From Mesorhizobium sp. WSM3859 (lineage in GTDB: Bacteria; Pseudomonadota; Alphaproteobacteria; Rhizobiales; Rhizobiaceae), in NCBI RefSeq assembly GCF_002295065.1, contig NZ_NSGG01000001.1:186001-250000 (forward strand): a stretch of DNA of 64,000 bases, read 5' to 3'. How positions within the stretch are numbered: position 1 is the stretch's first letter; each line of letters starts with the position of its first letter. The notes under the pieces are model-generated. The model searched no databases and was not told where the DNA came from. It saw nothing but the letters and a program-made list of their open reading frames with translations. Made by a program: the position numbers and the translations under genes. Shown here piece after piece: positions 55,689 through 64,000 of this stretch.

Positions 55689-56968
55689 GGCTGATCCGGG
55701 GAATTGTCGAAATCGGTGACGAAACGCAGGAGCAGCCGGATCGCCTGATCGAGATCGGCGATCTCCATCGCTTCATACGGATTGTGGCTGCCATTCTCGT
55801 TGCGCACGAAGAGCATCGCTGTCGGAATGCCGGCGCCGGCAAAGGTTGCCGCGTCGTGCCCCGCTCCGCTCGGCACATGCGGCGCTCGCATCTGCAATTC
55901 GGTCGCGGCGTGATCCAGGCCCGCGATCCACGCAGGTGACATCGTCGCCGGCTCCCAAGTAAAGCGCGGGCCGAGCTCGAAGGTGACGCCGCGCCTGGCG
56001 CCTACTTCAGCGAAAATCTCATGCAGCCTTGCCTCGACACGATCCAGGATGGCTGCTTCGGCGCTGCGTACGTCCAGCGTGAAGCCAAGCTCCCCCAGAA
56101 CCCGGCTGCCGCCATGCTGCGTCGGATCGGATTGAACCCGGCCGAAGGTGATGGTGGCCTCATGCCTTTCGTGTTCGAGCGCATCCCATTCGATCTCAAG
56201 CGCGGCAACAAGATCGGCAAAGCCGAGCACGGCGTCATGCCGGGCAAAGCGCGGCTCGGCGCCGGAATGAGCGTAAGCGCCAAGGCACTTCGCATCGACA
56301 TAGCGGAACCCGCCGGCAATGCCGGTGACGATGCCGACCGGCGCCCCCGCGGCGACGAGGCGCGGTCCCTGCTCGATATGGACTTCGACGAAGGCCGCGA
56401 TCCGGTTGGCATCAATCCCCGGAACCCCGCGCTGCACGGCGTCGGGGTCGAATCCTTCTTCCCGCATGTGATCGGCCAGCGTGCGGCCGCTGTCCGAGCG
56501 CCTGGCTTCGAGCGCCTGGGTATCGAGTAGACCAAGCGCCGCCTGGCTGCCCGGATAGGACAGCGGAAACCAAACCGCTTCCTCCGCGCGCGTCACAAGC
56601 ACGATGAGATCGCGCTGCAATCGGACGCCTTGAGCCACCAGTTCAGCCATCACGGCCAGCCCGGCCACGACGCCGGCGGCCCCGTCGAAATTGCCGCCAT
56701 GCGCCACGCTGTCGAGATGCGAGCCGATGACGATCGCCGGCAGGTTCGGATCGTGGCCGCTGAGCGTCAGGTAGAGGTTGCCGGCCGCGTCGACGCGCGC
56801 AACCGCGCCGAGCTTCTGCGCTTCCTCGCGCACGAGGTTGTGGGCGAAGCGTTCGCCCGGCCCGTAGGCGACGCGCGTGACGCCGGGCGCATCGGTCGTG
56901 GCTTCAGCGAGCGCATCCAGGATGCGCCCCGCCAGTTCACCCCCGGCCGTAAGGGCGGCGCCGTTCAT
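55685..56968 (-). CDS. M20-family Zn hydrolase (N-carbamoyl-L-amino-acid hydrolase / allantoate amidohydrolase type)
   Basis: A 427-residue binuclear metallohydrolase. Metal ligands appear in GSHLDSVAHGGNFDGAAGV (His and bridging Asp), TRAEEAVWFP (Glu pair) and VEVHIEQGPRL (His). A late GAGHDAATFAGAGIPT block completes the site. This subgroup hydrolyses N-carbamoyl-L-amino acids or allantoate and related ureides. Overlapping starts and stops tie it to both neighbours. Having it beside a D-specific carbamoylase suggests that both enantiomers, or a second intermediate, are processed. Confidence 0.85.
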   Translation of the reverse strand: MNGAALTAGGELAGRILDALAEATTDAPGVTRVAYGPGERFAHNLVREEAQKLGAVARVDAAGNLYLTLSGHDPNLPAIVIGSHLDSVAHGGNFDGAAGVVAGLAVMAELVAQGVRLQRDLIVLVTRAEEAVWFPLSYPGSQAALGLLDTQALEARRSDSGRTLADHMREEGFDPDAVQRGVPGIDANRIAAFVEVHIEQGPRLVAAGAPVGIVTGIAGGFRYVDAKCLGAYAHSGAEPRFARHDAVLGFADLVAALEIEWDALEHERHEATITFGRVQSDPTQHGGSRVLGELGFTLDVRSAEAAILDRVEARLHEIFAEVGARRGVTFELGPRFTWEPATMSPAWIAGLDHAATELQMRAPHVPSGAGHDAATFAGAGIPTAMLFVRNENGSHNPYEAMEIADLDQAIRLLLRFVTDFDNSPDQP

Positions 56969-58125
56969 GAAGCAACCTTGCCGGCTTCGGGCGAGACGTT
57001 GCGCAGCCGCTGCGGCGTGAGATCGTCCGAGGAAACGCCTTGCCTCGCGACATCGTCCGGCAGCCCACCGCCGGCGATCAGGCTGGCGCAGATGCGCGAC
57101 AGCGCCGGCGAGGTCTTGATGCCGTAGCCGCCCTGCCCGACCAGCCAGACGAAATCCGGAAATTCGTCATCCGGCCCGACCACGGGTGAGCCGTCGGCGA
57201 CGAAGGTCCGCAAGCCTGCCCAGGAACGCGACACGCGCTGCACCTCGATCGTCGTTGCCCGTTCCAGACGCTCGGCGCCGATCGCGACATCGATGTCTTC
57301 TGGATAGGCGTCCATCGGCTCCGACGGCGTCGCATCGGCCGGCGAGACGAACAGCTGCCCGGCATCCGGCTTGAAATAGAATTCCGCGCCGACGTCGTTG
57401 ACCAGCGGCCAGTCGGCAATGTCGACACCCGCGGGTGCGGGAATGTTGAAGGCGGTGCGGCGCTTGGGCTGCAGACCGACCGGACGCACACCCGCCATCG
57501 CCGCGATCTCGTCGCCCCAGGCGCCGGCCGCATTGACGATCACCGGCGCGAGGAATGGTCCCGCTTCGGTCTCCACCCGCCACTGGCCGCCATGCCTGCC
57601 GATGCCCCTCACCCCGGCCTTGGTGACGATGCGCGCGCCCCGCGCTCGCGCGCCGCGCAGAAAACCCTGGTGCAGGCCGTTGACATCGATGTCCATGGAG
57701 TGCGGTTCGATGTAAGCGCCGGCAAGATAGTCCCGGCGCAGCACCGGCACGCGCGCGATCGCCTCGTCCGGCGTCATTTCAACGATGGAGGGGACCAGGG
57801 CCTGCGCTGCCGCAAGGTCCTCACGTAGGAGATCGAGTTGGTCGGCGCGCGCCACCGTGATCATGCCGCGCTTGCTAAGCAGCGGATAATCGCAAAAACC
57901 CGTGGGGGGCTCAGTCAGGAAGGCGCGGCTGGCCAGCACGATGCGACGGATGACGCCGTTGCCGTAATTCTCGGTGAAGCTTGCCGCCGAACGCCCCGTG
58001 GTGTGGTAGCCGCAATGGCTCTCCCGCTCGAGCAGCACGACCTTCCTGTCACGCGAAACCTCGAAGGCTGCACCCGCGCCGGCCATGCCGCCGCCGATAA
58101 TAATGATTTCAGTTTGTTCGCTCAT
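56965..58125 (-). CDS. DAO-family FAD-dependent amino-acid oxidoreductase
   Basis: A 386-residue flavoprotein of the D-amino-acid oxidase/glycine oxidase fold. The FAD-binding motif is EIIIIGGGMAGAGAAFEV at ~6-23, TTGRSAASF follows, and the C-terminal GQGGYGIKTSPALSR closes the FAD site. The ATG at 58125 overlaps the upstream stop and is preceded by GGGAG. It probably oxidises a D- or N-substituted amino acid to an imine, which RidA in the same operon could help hydrolyse. The electron acceptor is unknown. Confidence 0.83.
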   Translation of the reverse strand: MSEQTEIIIIGGGMAGAGAAFEVSRDRKVVLLERESHCGYHTTGRSAASFTENYGNGVIRRIVLASRAFLTEPPTGFCDYPLLSKRGMITVARADQLDLLREDLAAAQALVPSIVEMTPDEAIARVPVLRRDYLAGAYIEPHSMDIDVNGLHQGFLRGARARGARIVTKAGVRGIGRHGGQWRVETEAGPFLAPVIVNAAGAWGDEIAAMAGVRPVGLQPKRRTAFNIPAPAGVDIADWPLVNDVGAEFYFKPDAGQLFVSPADATPSEPMDAYPEDIDVAIGAERLERATTIEVQRVSRSWAGLRTFVADGSPVVGPDDEFPDFVWLVGQGGYGIKTSPALSRICASLIAGGGLPDDVARQGVSSDDLTPQRLRNVSPEAGKVAS

Positions 58126-59432
58126 GGATCTCCCAAAACTGATCCGCGCGGCACGGCAGGCGACTCGCCCAATCGGCCGCGATGTGCGCGATCGCGGGCG
58201 CCTCGCCCTTCGGCCAGATTCGCGGCTGGCGAATTCTCCGCGGCGCAATCCCGCAATGCGAGGTCGGTGACAAAAGGCACCGGCTTGCCGGCGATCTCCA
58301 TGCCCTTCAGCCGCGCCCACACGGCGCGCCGCTTGCGCACCTGATGCGACTGCAATTCGCTGATTTCGGCAATGCCGCTCTCGCGCTTGATCTCCAGCAC
58401 GCCGGCTTCGACGGTCGCATCGAACAGCGCCCGTCCCCGCTCAGTCCGCACGATGATGGCGTTGAGCGGTTCATCCTCGACCGCCGGTCCGCCGTTCAGC
58501 CAGGCATCCGACACCGCGATATCCGCTACTTGGCCGATCGCGTCGGGACAAATCTTGCAGCGCGGCTGGATCATCCATTTGTCCTCGTCTTCCCAGAGCT
58601 GCCGGTAGCTGATCTCGAAGGCGTGGCCGTCCTTGGTTTCGATGCGGTTGAGGCCGGGATTGCCGTGGCCCCGGTAGCGGAAGAGCGCGAGCTCATCCTC
58701 GCTCAATCCGAAACGCTGCAGCACCTGCTCCGACTTGGTGAGGTCCGAGGCGCCGCCGCAGACGAAGGCGAGCGCATAGCGCATATGCTCGTCAACGCGC
58801 GGATCGAGCGGCGCCAGGTTGCGCACGGCCGTGATGTCGCAAGGTTTGGCAATCAGCGCGAAGGGCTCGCCGCGGTCGAGAACGTCGTTGAAATCCACCA
58901 GGGTCGCCGCCGGCCCATAGCGCGAGCCGGCGCCTTCGACCACGGAGGCCGCGTCGAAGCTCAGCCGGCGTTCCGTGCGCATCGGCATCGAGCGCGAAGC
59001 CGCGACATGCAGCACGAACTTGACGCGCCCCGAGTTGACCAGGAATTGGCCAAGCGCCGTCAGAGTGCCGCCGCCGGAGCCGACGAACCGGACCATAGGG
59101 TCAGCCGCGCGACCGAGTACAAGCCGTTCGACAGGCCCCCAGACCGTTTCCGCCAACGCAGCCTCGCTTATCTGCGCTGGTGGCGGACCGGCGATGCGCG
59201 TTCCCGGGCAAACGGCGTTGATCTTCGCCAATGTCGGCTTGTCCAATGCCTTTCGTGCCACCGGCCGCTCGCGCCCTTCCGGTGTCATCACCATCTCGAC
59301 GTCGCGCCCGGCCGTCGACCGGCAGAGGCCGCAGCCGATGCAAAGACCGTTCTCGACGATCTCGCCGAGCGACAGCGGATCGGCCGCGAGCGGCGCCGTG
59401 TCCTGGCTGCATCTGGTCTCGATCGGGCCCAT
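58122..59432 (-). CDS. F420-hydrogenase/dehydrogenase beta-subunit-like Fe-S protein
   Basis: A 436-residue protein of the FrhB/FdhB-like family. A [4Fe-4S] site is formed by C31-x2-C34-x2-C37 with Cys75 in AVCPG. A second cysteine pair lies in QPRCKICPDAIGQVADIAVSD, and AKPCDITAVRNL is a family block. Members reduce or oxidise F420, ferredoxin or a ring substrate using FAD and Fe-S. Alphaproteobacteria of this type are not expected to rely on F420, so a ferredoxin- or flavin-linked role is likelier. It overlaps the flavoprotein gene downstream (ATGA); the two may form one complex. Confidence 0.8.
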   Translation of the reverse strand: MGPIETRCSQDTAPLAADPLSLGEIVENGLCIGCGLCRSTAGRDVEMVMTPEGRERPVARKALDKPTLAKINAVCPGTRIAGPPPAQISEAALAETVWGPVERLVLGRAADPMVRFVGSGGGTLTALGQFLVNSGRVKFVLHVAASRSMPMRTERRLSFDAASVVEGAGSRYGPAATLVDFNDVLDRGEPFALIAKPCDITAVRNLAPLDPRVDEHMRYALAFVCGGASDLTKSEQVLQRFGLSEDELALFRYRGHGNPGLNRIETKDGHAFEISYRQLWEDEDKWMIQPRCKICPDAIGQVADIAVSDAWLNGGPAVEDEPLNAIIVRTERGRALFDATVEAGVLEIKRESGIAEISELQSHQVRKRRAVWARLKGMEIAGKPVPFVTDLALRDCAAENSPAANLAEGRGARDRAHRGRLGESPAVPRGSVLGDP

Positions 59433-59437
59433 CGATG

Positions 59438-60352
59438 TCAGACCGGATCCGAGATGCGCTTGTACTGGTCCGGGCGGCGATAGAGCGCGAAGTTGAAGTT
59501 CACTTTGCGGCACGTCTCGATCAGGTCGAGATCGGCGCGATGCACGATGACTTCGTCGTCGAGCGACATGGCCTGCGCGGCGATCTCGCCGGTCGGCGCG
59601 ATGATGCAGGAGCCGCCGATCAGCGCCTGCCCGTCTTCCAGCCCGGCCTTCGCGGCGGCGCCGATCCAGAGCGTGTTCTGGTAGGCGCCGGCCTGCATTG
59701 GCAGGTGATTGTGCAACATGCGCAGATGCGCCAGCGCCGGCGCCTCGTCGAGCAGGAGCGGTGTGTTGTAGCCGAGCAGCGCCACCTCCGCGCCGTTGAG
59801 GCATAGCATGCGATAGGTCTCCGGCCAGCGGCGATCGTTGCAGATGGCCAGCCCGACGCGGACGCCGCGATAATCGAAGACCGGAAAGCCGAGATTGCCG
59901 GGCTCGAAATAACGCCGTTCGAGATGCGTGGTGGTGCCCGCCTTCGGCTCGCTCGAGCCCGGCACATGCATCTTTCGGTAACGGCCGATGAAAGCGCCGT
60001 CCGGCCCGACCAGATCCATCGTGTTGAAATGATGCGTGCGGCCGTCTTCATGCGCAAGCTCGCAGTAACCCAGCGCGAAGCCAACCTTCAGCCGCGCCGC
60101 CGCATCATAGAGCCGCCGCGTCTCCGGGCCTGGCATCGAGGCTTCGAAGAACGCGTCGATCTCGGCCTCGTCGTCGATGCGCCAGCGCGGGAAGAAGGTG
60201 GTCAGCGCCATTTCCGGAAACACCGCGATCTCGGCGCCGGCAGCCGCTGCCTTTTCCAGCAGATGTACCAGCCGTCCGACCGTCTCGACGCGCGTGGCGC
60301 TGCGCTGGATCGGTCCGGTCTGGCAAACGGCGATGGTCAGGCATCGAGCCAT
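59438..60352 (-). CDS. N-carbamoyl-D-amino-acid hydrolase (nitrilase superfamily)
   Basis: A 304-residue cytoplasmic C-N hydrolase, the exact length I recall for Agrobacterium DCase and similar along its whole length. The catalytic triad is Glu47 (VFPEMALT), Lys127 (YRKMHVPG) and Cys171 (AICNDRRWPETYR). It would split N-carbamoyl-D-amino acids into D-amino acid, CO2 and ammonia after ring opening by the hydantoinase encoded just upstream. Its ATG lies 16 bases inside the end of that gene. Beta-ureidopropionase is a more distant alternative. Confidence 0.88.
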   Translation of the reverse strand: MARCLTIAVCQTGPIQRSATRVETVGRLVHLLEKAAAAGAEIAVFPEMALTTFFPRWRIDDEAEIDAFFEASMPGPETRRLYDAAARLKVGFALGYCELAHEDGRTHHFNTMDLVGPDGAFIGRYRKMHVPGSSEPKAGTTTHLERRYFEPGNLGFPVFDYRGVRVGLAICNDRRWPETYRMLCLNGAEVALLGYNTPLLLDEAPALAHLRMLHNHLPMQAGAYQNTLWIGAAAKAGLEDGQALIGGSCIIAPTGEIAAQAMSLDDEVIVHRADLDLIETCRKVNFNFALYRRPDQYKRISDPV

Positions 60353-61767
60353 GGTGTCCAATCCTCGACTGGTTTTCCTGAAAATGTGGGATCGGCTGCC
60401 GTTCGGGCCACAAATTGCCCGAAGCCAGGTTCGGCCTGCAATTTGCCGTCGGCGACCACCGGCACGCCGCGCACCAGGACGGTGGTCGGCTTGCCGGTAA
60501 CGACCCTGCCCTCATAGGGCGTGAAATCGACCCGCGAATGCAGCGCCTGATGCCCGAGCGTCCAGCGCGCCGACGGATCCCACAGTGCCAGGTCCGCGTC
60601 GAGCCCGACGGCAATGCGACCCTTGCGATCGGCGAAACCGTAGATCGAGGCGGCATTGCGCGAGGTGAGATCGAGATAGCGCTCGAGCGTCAGCCGGCCG
60701 GTCAGCAGCCCTTCCGAGAACAGCAGCGGCAGACGCGTCTCGATGCCGGGGATGCCGCTTAGCGTCGTGGTGAAGCCGGGCGTTTCGGACCGGCCGATCT
60801 TGTCGGCGAAGTAATAGGGCGAATGGTCGGACGACCAGAGGTCGATGCCGCCATTGATCAGCTCTTGCCACAGATGCTCATGGCTGCGCGGCGAGCGCGG
60901 TGGCGGCGAGAAGACGAAACGCGCAGCGTCGATTGGAGACCGATCGAGATCGGCGCCGCCAAGGAAGAGATATTGCGGGCAGGTCTCGGCGATGGCGTCG
61001 ACGCCGCGCTGCTTCGCCCGCGCCACCTCCTCCGCCGACTGCCAGGACGAGACATGCACGATGGTCATCCGCGCGCCGGTCATCTCGCCGAAGGCCAGCG
61101 CACGATGGGTCGCCTCGCGCTCCATCGTCTCGCTGTGGGCGACGACATGGTAACGGATGTCGGTGCGGCCGAGATCGATGAGACGCTGGCGCGTGCGCCG
61201 GATCGCGGCGTCGTTCTCGGCATGCACCATGACGATCCAGCCCAGCCGCCGCGCGGAATCGAGAACCTTGAAGAACAGATCGTCGTCGACGGCAAAACCC
61301 AGATAGGTCATGAACAGCTTGACCGAGGCGATGCCGCGCCCGGCAAGCGCCTCAAGCTGCGCCTCGACATCGGCGCCGGTGCCCATGGTCACCACGGCAT
61401 GCAGCCCATAGTCGATCACGGCACGTCCCGCCGCGCGCTCCAGCGCGCGGTCGATGGCGCCGATCGTCGTCATGTCCTGTCCGGGCATGCCGAACGGCAC
61501 GATGCAGGTGGTGCCGCCGAACGCCGCTGAGATCGTGCCGGAATAGAAATCGTCGGCATTGCCCGCCCCGCCCCAGACCGGCTGGTCGAGATGGCAATGC
61601 GCATCGATGCCGCCGGGCATCACCCAACGGCCGCCGGCATCGATCGACTTCTGGCCGGAGAGATCTTTGCCGATGGCGGCGATCAGCCCCCCGTCGATGC
61701 CGATGTCGCACTCGGCCCAGCCATCGTCGAGCGCCACGCGCCCGCCTCTGATCACCAGCTCATGCAT
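60337..61767 (-). CDS. D-hydantoinase / dihydropyrimidinase
   Basis: A 476-residue cyclic amidohydrolase opening hydantoin or dihydropyrimidine rings. Binuclear-metal ligands are His57 and His59 (GIDAHCHLDQP), the carboxylated Lys150 (SVKLFMTYLG), His182 (VMVHAEN), a later His in TIVHVSS and the Asp in SSDHSPY. Position before the N-carbamoyl-D-amino-acid hydrolase is the classic hyu arrangement. Whether hydantoins, N-methylhydantoin or dihydrouracil is the substrate cannot be told from sequence. Confidence 0.9.
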   Translation of the reverse strand: MHELVIRGGRVALDDGWAECDIGIDGGLIAAIGKDLSGQKSIDAGGRWVMPGGIDAHCHLDQPVWGGAGNADDFYSGTISAAFGGTTCIVPFGMPGQDMTTIGAIDRALERAAGRAVIDYGLHAVVTMGTGADVEAQLEALAGRGIASVKLFMTYLGFAVDDDLFFKVLDSARRLGWIVMVHAENDAAIRRTRQRLIDLGRTDIRYHVVAHSETMEREATHRALAFGEMTGARMTIVHVSSWQSAEEVARAKQRGVDAIAETCPQYLFLGGADLDRSPIDAARFVFSPPPRSPRSHEHLWQELINGGIDLWSSDHSPYYFADKIGRSETPGFTTTLSGIPGIETRLPLLFSEGLLTGRLTLERYLDLTSRNAASIYGFADRKGRIAVGLDADLALWDPSARWTLGHQALHSRVDFTPYEGRVVTGKPTTVLVRGVPVVADGKLQAEPGFGQFVARTAADPTFSGKPVEDWTPWLDA

Positions 61768-61789
61768 TGGCGTTCCCTCGCCGGCCGGC

Positions 61790-62140
61790 TCAACCGACGG
61801 CCGCCGTCACCATGATCTCGACGCGATACTGGTCGCCGGCAAGCCGCGCTTCCACCGTGGCGCGCACCGGCATGGCGCTGCGGTCGATCCAGGCGTCCCA
61901 GGCGGCATTCATCATCTCGAAATCGGCGATGTCGCGGAGCCATATCTGCGCGCTCAAAAGCTTCGACTTGTCGCTTCCGGCCTTGGCCAGAAGCGCGTCG
62001 ATCTTGGCGAGGATCTGCTTGGTCTGGCTCGTGGTGTCGCCGGAAAGATCGTCCGCGGTCAGTCCGGCCACATAGACGGTGCCGTTGTAGCGCAGCACCC
62101 GGCAGAAGCGCTGCCCGTTTTCGAGACGCTCGATCGTCAT
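61790..62140 (-). CDS. RidA/YjgF-family protein
   Basis: A 116-residue RidA-superfamily protein and first gene of the leftward operon, 22 bases before the hydantoinase. RidA members hydrolyse reactive enamines and imines. Here the C-terminal block is PVRATVEARLAGDQYRVEIMV, with Arg in the position that binds substrate carboxylates and VEIMVTAAV in place of the usual IEIEAIA. It could clear the imine made by the DAO-family flavoprotein of the same operon. Confidence 0.88.
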   Translation of the reverse strand: MTIERLENGQRFCRVLRYNGTVYVAGLTADDLSGDTTSQTKQILAKIDALLAKAGSDKSKLLSAQIWLRDIADFEMMNAAWDAWIDRSAMPVRATVEARLAGDQYRVEIMVTAAVG

Positions 62141-62378
62141 GGCTCGTTCCCTTCCGCTGGTTCCCGGTTCTTGGCTTTTGCCTATGGTAAGGAGGGTGCA
62201 AAACCGCTGTAAAGCCCGCGCCGCGCCGCGACACCGCTTTCCTTTGCCGGCATGGCCAAAAAAATTTAAGCCATAGCCGCGTCAATCTTCGTTTGTGGCA
62301 ACCACGGCAGAGTGTAGCTTCTGCTCGGGCTGCCCGTCGGTCAACGGTCACGCCAAGGGAGCCACTGCAGCCGCATCC

Positions 62379-63626
62379 ATGAGGTCGATCGCTCAATCCG
62401 CGGCGCGGCTCTGGCAGAATGCAGAGCGCTCCCGCGCCATGCTGCCCATCATGGTCGGCGTCTGCCTTGCCTGCATCGGCAGCGCCATGCTGACCACCGC
62501 CGTGTCGCTGCATCTCGGCAAGCCCGGCATTTCTCCTCAGGTCGTGCAGATCGTGCTGACCGCTTATCCCGTGGGCTTCCTCGTCGGATGTCTGGTGACG
62601 CGCCCGGCGGTTGCGCAATATGGCCATGAGCGCACTTTCGTAGCGATCCTGGTGCTGGCGTTGCTGGCGGCCTCCGGCTTCGTTTTCACCGACTTCCTGC
62701 CAAGCTGGATCTGCTTCCGCCTGCTCGGCGGCATGGCGATGGCGTCGCTCTTCGTCGTCTGCGAAAGCTGGATCAACCTCTATGCCGAGCAGCACAATCG
62801 TGGCGCGCTGTTCTCGCTCTACATGCTGACGACGGCAATCGCCGTGCTGCTCGGGCAGCTCCTTGTCGGCTTGGTCGGCCCGCAATCGCCGCATTTGTTC
62901 ATGGTCGCGGCCGTGACCGTGCTGCTGGCGCTGGTCTCCAAATTCGTTGGCGGACGTTGGCCGGCGCTGCCTGCAACCGATCCGGAGCATGCGGGTTCAG
63001 CGAGACCGGTCAAGCGCCTCGGCCCGCTGGCGCTATTCCGGCTGGCGCCGGTCACGGTCGTCGCCATCTTCCAAGGCGGCATCACCAATATGAATATCTT
63101 CGTGCTGACGCCGATCTACGGCACCCAGATCGGGCTGCCGGCGGCGACGACGGTCGGGCTTGTCACGACCATCAGCATCGCCGGCATGCTGGCGCAGACG
63201 CCCGTCGGCTGGCTGTCGGACAGGTTTGAGCGGCGCATCATCCTGCTTGTCCAGGGCACTCTGTCCGTCACGCTCTGCGTCGCGATTGCATGGGTCGGCA
63301 ATTCTTCGGTGCCGCTGCTCTTCGTGCTGTTCTTCGTCTATGGCTGCACGGCGCTGACCGTTTATCCGGTGGCGATGGCGTTCGGCGCCTCGCAACTGCA
63401 CAGCCACCACATGGTCGGCGCTTCCGGCACGCTGCTCCTGCTCTATTCGATCGGCAATGTCGCGACGCCAGGCATTTCAGCCGGCCTGATGCAGCATATG
63501 GGTGCACCGGCTATGTTCCTGCTGCTCGGCGGCGGCGCAGTGCTGGTCACGCTCGCTGCCTGCTACAATCTGTTGCGCCGGCCGGTCACGCTGACGGCCA
63601 TGCAGGCGATTGAGGAGCAGGTCTGA
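62379..63626 (+). CDS. MFS transporter (YcaD-like)
   Basis: A 415-residue major facilitator with about twelve predicted helices in two halves separated near residue 195. The inter-helix motif appears as VGWLSDRFERRIILL in the C-terminal half. The ATG at 62379 gives a short N-terminus; a GTG 28 codons upstream is open, but neither has a convincing ribosome-binding site. It is divergent from the RidA-hydantoinase operon and overlaps the next gene by one base. It probably imports or exports a small molecule related to the neighbouring pathways. Confidence 0.82.
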   Translation: MRSIAQSAARLWQNAERSRAMLPIMVGVCLACIGSAMLTTAVSLHLGKPGISPQVVQIVLTAYPVGFLVGCLVTRPAVAQYGHERTFVAILVLALLAASGFVFTDFLPSWICFRLLGGMAMASLFVVCESWINLYAEQHNRGALFSLYMLTTAIAVLLGQLLVGLVGPQSPHLFMVAAVTVLLALVSKFVGGRWPALPATDPEHAGSARPVKRLGPLALFRLAPVTVVAIFQGGITNMNIFVLTPIYGTQIGLPAATTVGLVTTISIAGMLAQTPVGWLSDRFERRIILLVQGTLSVTLCVAIAWVGNSSVPLLFVLFFVYGCTALTVYPVAMAFGASQLHSHHMVGASGTLLLLYSIGNVATPGISAGLMQHMGAPAMFLLLGGGAVLVTLAACYNLLRRPVTLTAMQAIEEQV

Positions 63627-64000
63627 TGACGGATTTGAATCGCCTTGAGAGCAAAGTCATCCTGATCGCCGGAGCTGCCAGCGGCATCGGCGCGGCGATC
63701 GCCCGACGCTGCATCGACGAAGGAGCAAGCGTCGTCTGCGCAGACTACGAAATGGAGCCGGCGACAAAACTTGCCGAAGCGCTCGGGCCTTCCGCCACCG
63801 CTTGCCAGTGCGACGTGACGAACATCGACTCCGCCAGATCGGCCGTCAACTTCGCCGGGAAAAAATACGGCCGGCTCGACGGGCTGGTGCACAATGCCGC
63901 GGCGCCCTCGACCAGCGCCACCGTCGTCAACCTCGACGAAAGCGCATGGCGGCATGAGATCGATGTCGGGCTGACCGGCGCCTTCCTGATGAGCAAGTTC
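63626..64000 (+). CDS. Short-chain dehydrogenase/reductase (partial, 3' end outside window)
   Basis: The first 125 codons of an SDR-family NAD(P)-dependent oxidoreductase. The cofactor motif is GAASGIGAAIARR (residues ~16-28), Asp near residue 40 (CADYE) suggests NAD preference, and LVHNAAAP is the structural NAG-type motif. The catalytic Ser/Tyr/Lys lie beyond the window. The ATG shares one base with the MFS stop (TGATG), so the two genes are co-translated. Confidence 0.9.
   Translation, partial: MTDLNRLESKVILIAGAASGIGAAIARRCIDEGASVVCADYEMEPATKLAEALGPSATACQCDVTNIDSARSAVNFAGKKYGRLDGLVHNAAAPSTSATVVNLDESAWRHEIDVGLTGAFLMSKF

Noticed and set aside
1..64000. CRISPR arrays, insertion sequences, rRNA genes, prophage
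   Set aside because: No regularly spaced repeats, transposase or integrase motifs, or rRNA-like sequence were recognised on either strand.

Overview
The window looks like a chromosomal segment of a Mesorhizobium-type alphaproteobacterium (Hyphomicrobiales). This is inferred from the high GC content, from a recognisable periplasmic ExoR and a PopZ pole organiser, and from the gene order pcm-tolC-popZ-valS, which I associate with rhizobia. No symbiosis genes, phage genes, transposases or CRISPR arrays were seen. The window opens inside dgt and closes inside a short-chain dehydrogenase gene.

Region 1 (1-14.4 kb) is conserved core: dgt, erpA, xthA, ilvD overlapping exoR, a FadL-type porin, valS, popZ, tolC, pcm, tRNA-Cys and tRNA-Asn.

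Region 2 (14.4-36.1 kb) is an accessory surface-glycan region that begins just after tRNA-Asn. It has two blocks. A leftward seven-gene operon (22.9 to 15.6 kb) encodes two paralogous SGNH hydrolases, a methyltransferase fused to a P-loop kinase-like domain, a protein joining a nucleotidyltransferase-like domain to a nucleoside-diphosphate-kinase-like domain, a short SxtJ-like membrane protein, a NodU/CmcH-type carbamoyltransferase and a 43-residue membrane protein. The rightward block (23.4-35.2 kb) encodes an ABC exporter, three tandem paralogous GT9-like glycosyltransferases, a sulfotransferase and five further glycosyltransferases (GT92-, GT4-, WaaE/GT2-, GT8- and GT25-like). Together they suggest assembly and decoration (carbamoylation, methylation, sulfation, possibly acyl transfer or removal) of an LPS core or other surface glycan. 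A diverged ~55-bp direct repeat lies near each end of the region (14507 and 36058).

Region 3 (36.2-64 kb) is catabolic: a HisC-like aminotransferase, a PuuE-type deacetylase, a dimethylglycine-dehydrogenase-like protein with a Tat-exported solute-binding protein, a LysR regulator, and two convergent operons that meet and overlap at 55.03 kb. The rightward operon (43.7-55.0 kb) carries an MmgE/PrpD protein, a soxBDAG-type heterotetrameric oxidase, a DapA-family lyase, a hydroxyacid dehydrogenase, a non-pyrrolysine MttB homologue and an N-acyl-D-amino-acid deacylase. The leftward operon (62.1-55.0 kb) carries RidA, a D-hydantoinase, an N-carbamoyl-D-amino-acid hydrolase, an F420-hydrogenase-beta-like iron-sulfur protein, a DAO-family flavoprotein, an M20 amidohydrolase and an isochorismatase-fold hydrolase. 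The enzymes read as a route from hydantoins and N-carbamoyl or N-methyl amino acids to free amino or keto acids plus one-carbon units. The actual substrate is not established by sequence. Start codons were chosen from ribosome-binding sites, overlaps and paralogue alignment; all functional calls are by reading the translated sequence, without database searches.
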